DNA of 36,929 nucleotides from Granulosicoccus sp. Lineage in GTDB: Bacteria > Pseudomonadota > Gammaproteobacteria > Granulosicoccales > Granulosicoccaceae. The translations under genes were made by a program, and so were the position numbers. Within the stretch, counting starts at the first letter, position 1; each line of letters begins with the position of its first letter. The notes beneath the pieces were generated by a model. The model did not search any database. It saw only the letters and a program-made list of their open reading frames with translations, and was not told where the DNA came from. This document shows positions 26,410-34,861 of this stretch, piece after piece. Where the stretch lies: contig JAHDGK010000046.1 in assembly GCA_020627685.1 (NCBI GenBank), positions 1 through 36,929 on the forward strand, written 5' to 3'.

Positions 26410-27290
26410 TGGCTGCCCCGATGCAAGAGACCGCTATCCGCACAGGTAAAGTAGCGCGAACATTTATTTATTTGGTGCTACTCCTCTTTGCTGCATTCTA
26501 CATGCTTCCGCTTTACGTCATGTTTGTTAACTCGGTAAAACCTCTAGCCGAAATTACGGGCGGGGGCATGATGAGTCTACCTTCCGTTTTTACCCTTGAG
26601 CCGTGGGTAAAAGCTTGGTCCTCTGCGCAAATCGGGGTAGAGCCTTCCGGTCTTTCTCCGTATTTCTGGAATTCTATAAAAATGGTCGTGCCTGCGGTGT
26701 TTGTGTCAACGATACTCGGCGCACTTAACGGCTATGTGCTTACCCAATGGCGTTTCCGTTACGACACAATATTCTTTGGTCTGTTGCTGTTCGCTTGCTT
26801 TATACCTTTTCAAATCGTGTTAATACCCATGGCCAAGATGTTGGGGGTTATGGGTTTGGCAGGAACCACTTGGGGGCTGTCATTTGTTCACATAGTCTAT
26901 GGCATTGGTTTTACAACACTGTATTTCAGAAATTTCTACGCGGTTTTCCCTTCTGAGCTTGTTAGTGCAGCCCAAATTGACGGCGCAGGTTTTTTCCAAA
27001 TATTTCGGAGGATACTATTGCCATCATCAGGCCCGATAGCAGTGGTTTCGATTATTTGGCAATTCACAAATATTTGGAACGACTTCCTCTTCGGCGCTTC
27101 GTTCGCTGGGGCAGATAGTCAGCCAATGACGGTGGCACTAAACAACCTTGTTCAGGCATCCCACGGGGTTAAGGAATACAACGTGCATTTCGCTGGCGCG
27201 ATACTCGCTGCTATGCCAACACTTCTCGTCTATATCGTGGGAGGCCGCTATTTCGTTCGCGGCCTGATGGCCGGTTCGGTAAAAGGATAA
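26409..27290 (+). CDS. Sugar ABC transporter permease (MalG/GtsC-like)
   Basis: The 293-residue protein has six membrane spans and the EAA loop near residues 190-210 (ELVSAAQIDGAGFFQIFRRI). It is the second CUT1 membrane subunit, and starts on the A of the preceding gene's stop codon (TAATG), which implies translational coupling. The ATPase gene starts 4 bp after its stop. Confidence 0.93.
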   Translation: MAAPMQETAIRTGKVARTFIYLVLLLFAAFYMLPLYVMFVNSVKPLAEITGGGMMSLPSVFTLEPWVKAWSSAQIGVEPSGLSPYFWNSIKMVVPAVFVSTILGALNGYVLTQWRFRYDTIFFGLLLFACFIPFQIVLIPMAKMLGVMGLAGTTWGLSFVHIVYGIGFTTLYFRNFYAVFPSELVSAAQIDGAGFFQIFRRILLPSSGPIAVVSIIWQFTNIWNDFLFGASFAGADSQPMTVALNNLVQASHGVKEYNVHFAGAILAAMPTLLVYIVGGRYFVRGLMAGSVKG

Positions 27291-27294
27291 TATT

Positions 27295-28407
27295 ATGGTT
27301 TTTCTCGACGTTGATAAAGTAACAAAGTCTTATGGTCCTCTGGATGTTCTTCACGACATAAATATAGCGATAGAGGAAGGCGAGTTTCTTGTGCTTGTTG
27401 GTCCTTCTGGATGCGGGAAGTCGACGCTGCTTAACATGATTGCCGGCTTAGAAGAAATCAGTGGTGGCGAGATCAAGATAAAAGGGAAAGTGATGAACGG
27501 CGTTCATCCCTCGAATCGTAATATTGCGATGGTTTTCCAAAGTTACGCCCTGTATCCCAATATGACTGTGGGGGAGAACATTACCTTCGGATTAGAAATG
27601 CATGGCGTGGAAAAATCCGAACGTAAGAAAGCTATGCTAGATGTTGCTACCTTGCTCCAAATAGGGAAGCTCCTTGATCGTAAACCAGGTCAATTGTCGG
27701 GAGGGCAACGACAACGAGTGGCTATGGGGCGAGCATTGGTTCGTAATCCTGACGTTTTTTTGTTCGATGAGCCCTTGTCAAACCTTGATGCGAAACTAAG
27801 AGTAGATATGCGCATCGAAATTAAAAAGCTACACCAGAAATTGGGAACAACAATCGTTTATGTAACACACGATCAGATTGAAGCCATGACGCTCTCTACA
27901 CGTATTGCGGTAATGAACGGTGGGCATTTGCAGCAGTTGGGTAAGCCTAAAGAGATATATGACAAACCTAACAATGTCTTCGTTGCCACATTTATGGGGT
28001 CGCCTTCTATGAACGTGATACCTGCAGTTGTAAGAAATTTAGCAGGTGTTCCACATGTAGAAATTCGCCGTCATGATGACAGCACGTCGCTTTTGAAATT
28101 TAACGACATGAAATTTCTTGAAAGGGAGAATCAGAAAATACTGCTGGGAATTCGACCCGAGGCAATTACCGATCCTGACGGGGCTGATCGCAAATCGGAC
28201 AACATATGTTACCTAGAAAACCGCATTGAAGTCATTGAGCCTGCAGGTGCAGATACTTTTGTATCTATGCAATTAGGCGGTAAAGACGTTACAGCGCGCA
28301 TGCGGTCAGATACTGAAATTATCACTGGTGCAGATTTTAACTTTGCAGTCAATATGCAGAAAGCCGTGGCTTTTGATCCAGAATCCCAGGTTCGAATCTC
28401 ATCATAA
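27295..28407 (+). CDS. Sugar ABC transporter ATPase (MalK/UgpC-type)
   Basis: The 370-residue protein has Walker A GPSGCGKST at 36-44, the signature LSGGQRQRVAMGRA from 134, Walker B VFLFDEP at 154-160, the D-loop SNLD and the switch His at 192. A C-terminal TOBE-type beta domain (from about residue 240) is typical of MalK/UgpC subunits that energise CUT1 sugar importers. The next gene starts right after its stop. Confidence 0.96.
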   Translation: MVFLDVDKVTKSYGPLDVLHDINIAIEEGEFLVLVGPSGCGKSTLLNMIAGLEEISGGEIKIKGKVMNGVHPSNRNIAMVFQSYALYPNMTVGENITFGLEMHGVEKSERKKAMLDVATLLQIGKLLDRKPGQLSGGQRQRVAMGRALVRNPDVFLFDEPLSNLDAKLRVDMRIEIKKLHQKLGTTIVYVTHDQIEAMTLSTRIAVMNGGHLQQLGKPKEIYDKPNNVFVATFMGSPSMNVIPAVVRNLAGVPHVEIRRHDDSTSLLKFNDMKFLERENQKILLGIRPEAITDPDGADRKSDNICYLENRIEVIEPAGADTFVSMQLGGKDVTARMRSDTEIITGADFNFAVNMQKAVAFDPESQVRISS

Positions 28408-29793
28408 ATGGAGACGGAAGGTAAAATTATTGGCTCTTTTAACAGTGTGACTACGCTAGCTGCTAGCGCGGTAGACTCAGTTTGGCAGACTTTAATTTTG
28501 GAAAGAGGTGAACATTTAGAAAATCCGGGCAATGATCTAGACTATCTTGCCATCTCTGAGCAAGGTGTTTTTAACCCGAATGAACAATGGATTGATGGCG
28601 GCGTCGTGTTTGATCTCGAAAGTAAACACAACGTTAGCGGAAAATCTAAATTTTATAATTCAATGTTGTTCCGTCACTGGGAGTCTGATTCTTTACCGGT
28701 GCATTATGAAGGTGGGCGAACCGCCGCTGGGGCGATTTCTAACAAGGAATTGGCACCTGATTACCTTGCTGCGGAGCAGATGTACGGAGTCTGCGGTTTG
28801 CATACGAAGGCTCTCACTGAGCCTTATCGTTCTGGTGAGTCCACACACAAGCCGATTGCTAATTTACTTGATATAGGTGAATTGCGAAAACGCCGGAGGG
28901 CAGTCGGACTACACCCTGCATCATTACCGCTTGCGGTGAATTTAGATCTATGGCTTGTAGGTGAACGTCAATTGAGGGACTCCTACCCAGACACATACGG
29001 TGTGAAAATTTACGATGAAAACGTTCCTTTTTCTCGCGCGCCAAACTACCCCAATATCGAGGTAATCACAAAATGTATAGCGTTAAAATCAGTGATCGAT
29101 ATGTCTGGTTACGTGACGCACGTTCAAGGCGAATACAATAGAAACGCTCAACGGTTCTCGGCTAAAACAACTATTCACAGCTTTGGAGTAGTACAAAGCG
29201 CGGCCCACTTATCGGCATCAGCTGGTGAGAATTTTAAGTCAAGGCTAACTCAGAGTTCGAATCAGCTAAGACGAAATTTTAGGAACCTTAATTGCTCGGC
29301 GGGGATGGGCATGCATGTGTTTAGAAAAAGAAAATCCTCGTATCATAAAACATCAATGTCGGATGACTTCTATCATACGGGTGGTGTGGTTGGGACGCCG
29401 TTAGGATACATTCAACGATTTGGGAAAAACGTAGGGCCAATTCAGTCATCCTCTGTGAACATTCCCCTTTGGTTGGCGAAATTAATAACAGCTCGATCAA
29501 TAGATTTTTACTCAACGTTGGAAGACATATCAAGCCTCTCGAGTCGTGTCACGCTAATAGATGGAAATGTCCATCTTGACTGTCAGCGCTCTACTTGGAC
29601 TAACCAAAAAATGCTTGTTTCGGAGCTGAAAATTGCATTGGGAAGTGCTGATCTTGTTGTGTTATCACGGCACTTTGATCGAAGTATTCCATCTCATCAA
29701 CGCGGTACGGCTCTATTTGGAAACGATCCGAACTCGAGTGTGGTTAATTCTTACTATCAAAGTCACGATCACTCTAACTTATCTAATGTGTAA
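28408..29793 (+). CDS. Unrecognised 461-residue protein
   Basis: The start codon directly follows the ABC ATPase stop, so the gene belongs to the sugar operon. The protein is mostly polar and looks soluble: no signal peptide and no membrane span. It is Ser-, Asn- and His-rich toward the C-terminus. Short stretches such as KPIANLLDIGELRKRRRAVG and DFYHTGGVVGTPLGYIQRFG look conserved-like but match no family I recognise. The 1386-bp frame has no stop, which argues that it is real. It could be an enzyme acting on the imported substrate, but no catalytic motif was identified. Confidence 0.65.
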   Translation: METEGKIIGSFNSVTTLAASAVDSVWQTLILERGEHLENPGNDLDYLAISEQGVFNPNEQWIDGGVVFDLESKHNVSGKSKFYNSMLFRHWESDSLPVHYEGGRTAAGAISNKELAPDYLAAEQMYGVCGLHTKALTEPYRSGESTHKPIANLLDIGELRKRRRAVGLHPASLPLAVNLDLWLVGERQLRDSYPDTYGVKIYDENVPFSRAPNYPNIEVITKCIALKSVIDMSGYVTHVQGEYNRNAQRFSAKTTIHSFGVVQSAAHLSASAGENFKSRLTQSSNQLRRNFRNLNCSAGMGMHVFRKRKSSYHKTSMSDDFYHTGGVVGTPLGYIQRFGKNVGPIQSSSVNIPLWLAKLITARSIDFYSTLEDISSLSSRVTLIDGNVHLDCQRSTWTNQKMLVSELKIALGSADLVVLSRHFDRSIPSHQRGTALFGNDPNSSVVNSYYQSHDHSNLSNV

Positions 29794-29816
29794 ACTACGG
29801 TGCTGCTTACCTACTC

Positions 29817-29832
29817 GGCGGTTAATTCCGCC
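29817..29832. repeat. Short GC-rich hairpin before the SDR gene
   Basis: GGCGG (29817-29821) pairs with CCGCC (29828-29832) around TTAATT. It lies in the 101-bp gap between the unknown gene and the SDR gene. No T-run follows, so it is not a clear terminator. Confidence 0.35.
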
Positions 29833-29894
29833 CCAACGATTGCAGTGCTCGATTTACATGCTATTCCGTATATTAGAAATTCCGAGAATGCTGT

Positions 29895-30653
29895 ATGAGT
29901 AAAATAGCTTTGGTCACCGGTGGTCAGCAAGGCATCGGCCTAGGGATTACAAAAAAATTAATCGCCTCTGGCTTTCGGGTGGCGATAGCATCTAGGTCAA
30001 GCCCTGATTCTCCTAAAATATCAAGCGTCCTAAGTGAGCTTGGCGACGGTGCTCGCTATTTTCATCATGACGTTTCTGATATCGAGCGCATACCGGAGTT
30101 GTTGTCTCTAGTCGAGTGCAATCTAGGTCCCGTAACTTGCTTAGTCAATAATGCAGGTGTGGGGTCACCTGTGCGAGGGGATATGCTTGAGCTCGACGCT
30201 CAGAATTGGGATCATGTGCTAAACATCAATTTGAAGGGTTTGTTCTTTTTGTCCCAGGCTGTGGCAAGGCGGATGTTAAATCATAATCGCGAACACTACC
30301 GATCGATAATCTTCGTTACCTCAGTCAGCGCCTCCATGGTGTCAATTGAGCGAGCTGAATACTGCGTATCAAAAGCTGCAGCAGCTATGGTGTCAGAGCT
30401 TTTTGCAGTGAGACTGGCAGAAGAAGGTATCGGTGTATTTGAACTTCGCCCCGGCATTATAGCGACTGAGATGACTGCTGCGGTTGAGGATAAATACACT
30501 CCACGAATAGCAGCTGGACTTGTACCTGCCCGACGTTGGGGCGTCGCAGAGGATGTAGGGGAAATTGCGGAGGCGATAGCTATGGGACGTCTGAGTTTCG
30601 CTCAAGGTGCTGTTATCCCAGTGGACGGCGGTCTTTCAATTTCTAGGCTCTAA
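29895..30653 (+). CDS. Short-chain dehydrogenase/reductase (SDR)
   Basis: The 252-residue protein has the classical SDR layout: cofactor motif TGGQQGIG at 8-15, NNAG at 85-88, Ser143, and YCVSK with Tyr156 and Lys160 as the catalytic pair. The C-terminus ends with VIPVDGG, typical of 3-oxoacyl reductase-like SDRs. It may oxidise or reduce a hydroxy group of a sugar or hydroxyacyl-CoA intermediate. It is preceded by a 101-bp gap and followed at 9 bp by the GMC oxidoreductase gene. Confidence 0.93.
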   Translation: MSKIALVTGGQQGIGLGITKKLIASGFRVAIASRSSPDSPKISSVLSELGDGARYFHHDVSDIERIPELLSLVECNLGPVTCLVNNAGVGSPVRGDMLELDAQNWDHVLNINLKGLFFLSQAVARRMLNHNREHYRSIIFVTSVSASMVSIERAEYCVSKAAAAMVSELFAVRLAEEGIGVFELRPGIIATEMTAAVEDKYTPRIAAGLVPARRWGVAEDVGEIAEAIAMGRLSFAQGAVIPVDGGLSISRL

Positions 30654-30662
30654 GGATAACTA

Positions 30663-32252
30663 ATGTCTGATAAATATGACTATATTGTTATTGGTGGTGG
30701 TTCAGCTGGGTCAGTAGTTTCAGCTCGTTTGAGTGAAAACCCCGATGCACGTGTATTACTGTTAGAAGCGGGCAGCGGTGACCGGCATCCTTTTTTTCAT
30801 CTTCCTGCAGGTTTTGCCAAAATGACGAAGGGCATTGGCAGCTGGGGGTGGAAGACTACACCACAACGACATATGCAGAACAAGGTATTTAACTATACCC
30901 AAGCGAAAGTTGTTGGTGGGGGTTCGGCTATCAACGCGCAGGTATACACACGTGGTGCTGCATCAGACTACGACGGTTGGGAAAAAAACGGGTGTACGGG
31001 ATGGAGTTATTCTAATGTGTTGCCTTATTTTAAGAAATCCGAAGACAACGATACCTATGAAAACGAATATCACGGCAAAGGCGGTCCGCTTGGAGTCAGT
31101 CAACCTGTTGCCGCTTTGCCCATATGTGATGCTTACATAGCCGCTGCTGCTGAGGTGGGGGTGCCAAAAATGATAGATTGCTGTGGTGAAAAACAGGATG
31201 GCGCTGGCTATTATCAGTTAACTCAACGAAATGCTCGTCGTTCATCCTCAGCAATGGCATTTCTGACACCGAACAGAAAACGCAGAAACCTGACGGTAAG
31301 AACCGGCGTTCAAGTGCGGCGAATTCTATTTCAAAGTGGGCGTGCGGTTGGCGTGGAAACAATAGCCGGGCAGAAAGTTTTTGCTAACGAAGAGATCATC
31401 CTATCATCTGGTGCTGTTGGTTCACCCCGGCTCCTGCAACTTTCTGGAGTAGGCCCAGCTGAGGAGCTTAGTGCGCTTGGCATTGAGGTGGTCTTGGATC
31501 AACCAAACGTAGGTTCCAACCTACAAGACCATCTTGACTTGTATACGATTTGCGAAGTATCCGGGCCGCATACCTATGATCGCTATGCGAAGTTGCACAT
31601 GTCTGCATTAGCAGCTGTGCAATATCTCCTGAAACGCACGGGGCCCGTAGCATCCAGCTTATTTGAAACAGGTGGGTTCTGGTACGCAGATTCTGAGTCT
31701 GATTCCCCTGATATACAGATGCACCTCGGTTTGGGTACAGGTATCGAGGCGGGTGTGCAAGCAATGCCGAATGGTGGGGTAACGCTTAATGCTTGCTTTT
31801 TGCGCCCAAAATCAAGAGGTTCAGTTCGCTTAAGGTCCAACGATCCCGCAGTTATGCCAGCTATCGATCCAAATTATCTAGCGGACCCCTATGACAGAGA
31901 AATGTCTGTTCGCGGATTGAAGTTGACTCAATCGATACTTTCACAGCCGGCTTTAAAGCCATATATATTGGCTGAAAGATTGCCGGGGCCAGAGGTGATT
32001 TCCGATCAAGACTATTTCGATTTCATCTGCGCACATTCCAAAACATCTCATCATTGTGCTGGTACTTGCCAAATGGGAGAGGGGCAAGATAGCGTGGTTG
32101 ATTCGAGATTACGAGTTCACGGCATAGAAGGGCTTCGTGTTGTGGATGCTTCCATTATGCCTACTGTGGTTTCATCCAACACTAATGCGGCAACTATTAT
32201 GATAGGCGAAAAAGCATCAGACATGATTAAGCAAGATTCGAGGTTAGCGTAA
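30663..32252 (+). CDS. GMC-family FAD oxidoreductase (choline dehydrogenase-like)
   Basis: The 529-residue flavoprotein has the FAD-binding GGGSAGSV motif at 11-18, GMC signature 1 around VVGGGSAINAQVYTRG, signature 2 near SSGAVGSPRLLQLSGVG, and the C-terminal active-site pair His464 (HHCAGTCQMG) and Asn508 (NTNAATIMIGEKA). Such enzymes oxidise primary or secondary alcohols, passing electrons to a quinone or similar acceptor. With the ALDH in this cluster it could make the acid that is then activated by CoA transfer. The real substrate is unknown. The Dabb gene begins on its stop codon. Confidence 0.94.
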   Translation: MSDKYDYIVIGGGSAGSVVSARLSENPDARVLLLEAGSGDRHPFFHLPAGFAKMTKGIGSWGWKTTPQRHMQNKVFNYTQAKVVGGGSAINAQVYTRGAASDYDGWEKNGCTGWSYSNVLPYFKKSEDNDTYENEYHGKGGPLGVSQPVAALPICDAYIAAAAEVGVPKMIDCCGEKQDGAGYYQLTQRNARRSSSAMAFLTPNRKRRNLTVRTGVQVRRILFQSGRAVGVETIAGQKVFANEEIILSSGAVGSPRLLQLSGVGPAEELSALGIEVVLDQPNVGSNLQDHLDLYTICEVSGPHTYDRYAKLHMSALAAVQYLLKRTGPVASSLFETGGFWYADSESDSPDIQMHLGLGTGIEAGVQAMPNGGVTLNACFLRPKSRGSVRLRSNDPAVMPAIDPNYLADPYDREMSVRGLKLTQSILSQPALKPYILAERLPGPEVISDQDYFDFICAHSKTSHHCAGTCQMGEGQDSVVDSRLRVHGIEGLRVVDASIMPTVVSSNTNAATIMIGEKASDMIKQDSRLA

Positions 32253-32572
32253 TGATTAGACATGTAGTTCTTTCTCGCTTCAAAGCAGCAACTTCTGAAA
32301 AGACCATTAGCGAAATTTATTCTGGGTTAGAGAAACTGGTCTGTGAGATGGATGGTGCTCGTAACTTTGGTGGTGGTAAGTCTATGAGTCCAGAGCAGAT
32401 CGAACGTGGTTATCTTCATGGTTTTACGATCGATTTTGAGTCTTGGGATGACTTGCGGACTTACTCAGAGAATGAAAATCACAAGGCACTGGGTGCACAA
32501 ATAATCGCGAATTCGGTAGGCGGTATCAATGGTGTTCTAGTTCTAGACATTGACACGAGAAATGACCAATAA
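32252..32572 (+). CDS. Dabb (stress-responsive A/B barrel) domain protein
   Basis: The 106-residue protein starts IRHVVLSRFK, and has the beta-alpha-beta pattern with GFTIDFESWDDLRTYSENENH, which is characteristic of the Dabb ferredoxin-like dimer family. These small proteins act as cyclases, lyases or oxygenase-like enzymes, and many are found in sugar catabolic operons with unknown roles. It starts on the stop codon of the GMC gene and ends on the start of the DUF993 gene, so these three are tightly coupled. Confidence 0.85.
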   Translation: MIRHVVLSRFKAATSEKTISEIYSGLEKLVCEMDGARNFGGGKSMSPEQIERGYLHGFTIDFESWDDLRTYSENENHKALGAQIIANSVGGINGVLVLDIDTRNDQ

Positions 32573-33744
32573 TGTTGAATCTGCCTACGTCAGACGGACG
32601 ACTTGAAAAGTACTCGCTTACAGGGATGCCGTTAGTCCCATGTGGTCCCTCTCAACCATTTACTCGAACAGCCTTCGCAGCTGCTCATGTAATTTCGGAT
32701 CCGCTGCGTGAGAGAAATCCCTGGGACACAAGGCCTGCGGTCGATTGGGATGCGACTTTGCAGTTCCGTCAAGGGCTTTGGGACCAAGGATTGGCCCTTG
32801 CTGAGGCTATGGATACTGCGCAAAGAGGCATGGGAGTTGATTGGAAAACTGCACGTGAGCTAATAGAAAGAACATTGGCCGCGGCTAAAGCGCATCCATT
32901 GCAACCACGAGTAGCTTGCGGTGCTGGCACGGATCACGCACCGCCGATGTCGCTAACGAATGCAGATCAAATTCGCGCCGCTTATGAAGAGCAGGCTGAG
33001 GTTATTGAATCAGCTGGCGGGCAGTTGATATTGATGGCATCAAAGGCATTTACTCAGATAAAAGCTATCCCCGATGTTTATCATACAGTCTACCGAGCGT
33101 TGATCGATGGGGCTGCGGAGCCGGTGATTTTACATTGGCTTGGTGACGTGTTTGATCCAGCGCTAAGCGGTTATTGGGGCTGCTCTGAAATAGACGTGGC
33201 AAACGACTTCGTACTAAAGTTAATAGAGGAGAACCCCAGTAAAGTAGATGGGATTAAAATATCTTTACTTGATAGAGATCATGAGGAAAAATTCCGAGCG
33301 CGCTTGCCTGAAAGAGTGCGGCTGTATACAGGAGACGACTTCAATTATGCTGATTTAATTCAGGGTGATGGTCAGCATTTTTCACATGCACTGTTAGGTA
33401 TTTTTGCGGCAATTGCACCGGCCGCATCGCAGGCGTTAGATGCACTATCGCATAACGATTCCAAACGTTTTCATGAACTCCTTGCTCCCACAGTTCCACT
33501 GAGCCGCGAGATATTCAAAGCACCAACGCAATACTATAAGGTAGGAATTGCTTTTTTGGCGTGGTTAAATGGCGGTCAGGCTAACTTTATAATGCCCGGT
33601 GGGCTACAATCTAGTAGAGATATAACACATTTGTCTAGGGTATTTAAGTTGGCTGACCAAGCGCGTATCTTGAGTCAGCCAGATCTTGCGGAGCACAGGA
33701 TGGGGGCTCTGTTATCAATACACGGCATATCTAACTCAAGGTAA
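32572..33744 (+). CDS. DUF993 protein (dihydrodipicolinate synthase-like, TIM-barrel)
   Basis: The 390-residue protein carries features of the DUF993 family: FAAAHVISDPL, PAVDWDATLQFRQGLWDQGL, AEAMDTAQRGMG and the ILHWLGDVFDPALSGYWG segment. The family has a class I aldolase-like TIM barrel; a Lys in VDGIKISLLD is the likely Schiff-base residue. It occurs in sugar catabolic clusters with Gfo/Idh/MocA proteins, as here. An aldol-type cleavage of a keto-sugar or keto-acid is a reasonable guess, but no reaction is established. It is directly followed by the LacI-type regulator gene. Confidence 0.85.
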   Translation: MLNLPTSDGRLEKYSLTGMPLVPCGPSQPFTRTAFAAAHVISDPLRERNPWDTRPAVDWDATLQFRQGLWDQGLALAEAMDTAQRGMGVDWKTARELIERTLAAAKAHPLQPRVACGAGTDHAPPMSLTNADQIRAAYEEQAEVIESAGGQLILMASKAFTQIKAIPDVYHTVYRALIDGAAEPVILHWLGDVFDPALSGYWGCSEIDVANDFVLKLIEENPSKVDGIKISLLDRDHEEKFRARLPERVRLYTGDDFNYADLIQGDGQHFSHALLGIFAAIAPAASQALDALSHNDSKRFHELLAPTVPLSREIFKAPTQYYKVGIAFLAWLNGGQANFIMPGGLQSSRDITHLSRVFKLADQARILSQPDLAEHRMGALLSIHGISNSR

Positions 33745-33746
33745 AT

Positions 33747-34748
33747 TTGAAGAAAAAGCCGACAATTATCGATGTTGCAAGAGAGGCTGGAGTTTCAAAA
33801 TCCACGGTAAGCCTCGTGCTGCAACATAGCCCCTTGGTGAAAGAAAAGACTCGTAAGCAAATTCGCGAAGCAATGGAGCGGATAGGCTATATCTATAACC
33901 GTTCAGCGGCCAACTTGCGTTCTTCTTCGATAGATCTGATAGGCCTTGTTATCAATGACCTTCGAAATCCTTTCTTCACTGAGTTTGCTGCGCTGTTGCA
34001 GAAAAATTTGTCAGAACATGGTTATGCAGTTGTACTGTCGAATGTGAACGAGGATGCGGCACTGCAAGCTCAAACGATCAACGCACTCATCGAGCACGGA
34101 GTCAGCGGGTTTGTCATTGCCGCTGCGTATGGGGACGACAGCGATACTTCATTACGATTGATTGCTAAGGCAGAAATCCCAGCAATTCAGGTGTTTCGTA
34201 AAGTCGATGATCGTGAAGATAAAATTCCGTTTGTCGCCCCTGATTATCAATTGGGAGGCAGGTTGGCTACAGAGCATCTTTTTATGAGAGGTTGCAAGCG
34301 AATTGCGTTTCTAGGTGGACTGGACGATCGAACAGTTACAGAGGACAGAATGTCGGGGTATTTATCAGTGCTCGAGGAGCGTGGGGAGCCGCCGCTGTTA
34401 TTAACAGGGTCGGCGACACACCAATTCGGTGTGGAAGGGGCAAAGCGTCTCAAGGTCGATCATCCCGATGTAGAAGGAGTTTTATGCTTCAATGATCGGG
34501 TCGCTCTAGGAGCCATAAATGGTTGCAGCATGGTTGGAAGACAAGTCGGCAGTGATTTACGGATAGTTGGATTTGACAATATAGAGGGGTGCGAACAAAG
34601 TGTTCCAAAACTCACGTCAGTTAGCTGTGGGATGATTGACTTCGTTTCATGTGTGTCAGATGGATTGTTAGCTTGGTTAAGCAATCCAATTAAACCAATG
34701 CCTAGCATACGTACACCTGTAGAACTTATCATAAGAGGATCAAGCTAA
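33747..34748 (+). CDS. LacI-family transcriptional repressor of the catabolic operon
   Basis: The 333-residue protein starts at TTG 33747 after AAGGTAAA and has the LacI helix-turn-helix at residues 5-25 (TIIDVAREAGVSKSTVSLVL), a hinge helix with YNRSAANLRS, and a periplasmic-binding-protein-like effector domain. It is the last gene of the operon, 2 bp after DUF993. The perfect palindrome at 19222-19237 is the most likely operator. The inducer would be the imported sugar or an early intermediate. Confidence 0.93.
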   Translation: MKKKPTIIDVAREAGVSKSTVSLVLQHSPLVKEKTRKQIREAMERIGYIYNRSAANLRSSSIDLIGLVINDLRNPFFTEFAALLQKNLSEHGYAVVLSNVNEDAALQAQTINALIEHGVSGFVIAAAYGDDSDTSLRLIAKAEIPAIQVFRKVDDREDKIPFVAPDYQLGGRLATEHLFMRGCKRIAFLGGLDDRTVTEDRMSGYLSVLEERGEPPLLLTGSATHQFGVEGAKRLKVDHPDVEGVLCFNDRVALGAINGCSMVGRQVGSDLRIVGFDNIEGCEQSVPKLTSVSCGMIDFVSCVSDGLLAWLSNPIKPMPSIRTPVELIIRGSS

Positions 34749-34782
34749 ATCCCTGTTGTTTGGAATACAGGTAAAAACTAAA

Positions 34783-34806
34783 ACCCGATTTCTCTCGCAG
34801 TCGGGT
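34783..34806 (+). terminator. Hairpin after the LacI gene
   Basis: ACCCGA (34783-34788) pairs with TCGGGT (34801-34806) around a 12-nt loop. No T-run follows. It lies in the gap between the repressor gene and the glycerate kinase gene and is at best a weak terminator or attenuator-like stem. Confidence 0.35.
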
Positions 34807-34822
34807 AGAGCACGCATTTGAC

Positions 34823-34836
34823 TTGGAACTTTTCGA
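34823..34836 (+). promoter_or_regulatory. Candidate weak copy of the LacI operator
   Basis: TTGGAACTTTTCGA matches the core of the 19222-19237 palindrome (TTGGAACGTTCCAA) at 11 of 14 positions, with the left half intact. It lies about 26 nt before GTG 34862 of the glycerate kinase gene. This could place that gene under the same repressor, but it is a by-eye match. Confidence 0.4.
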
Positions 34837-34861
34837 AGGGCTCTCGCTTGAGAGGATAAAT

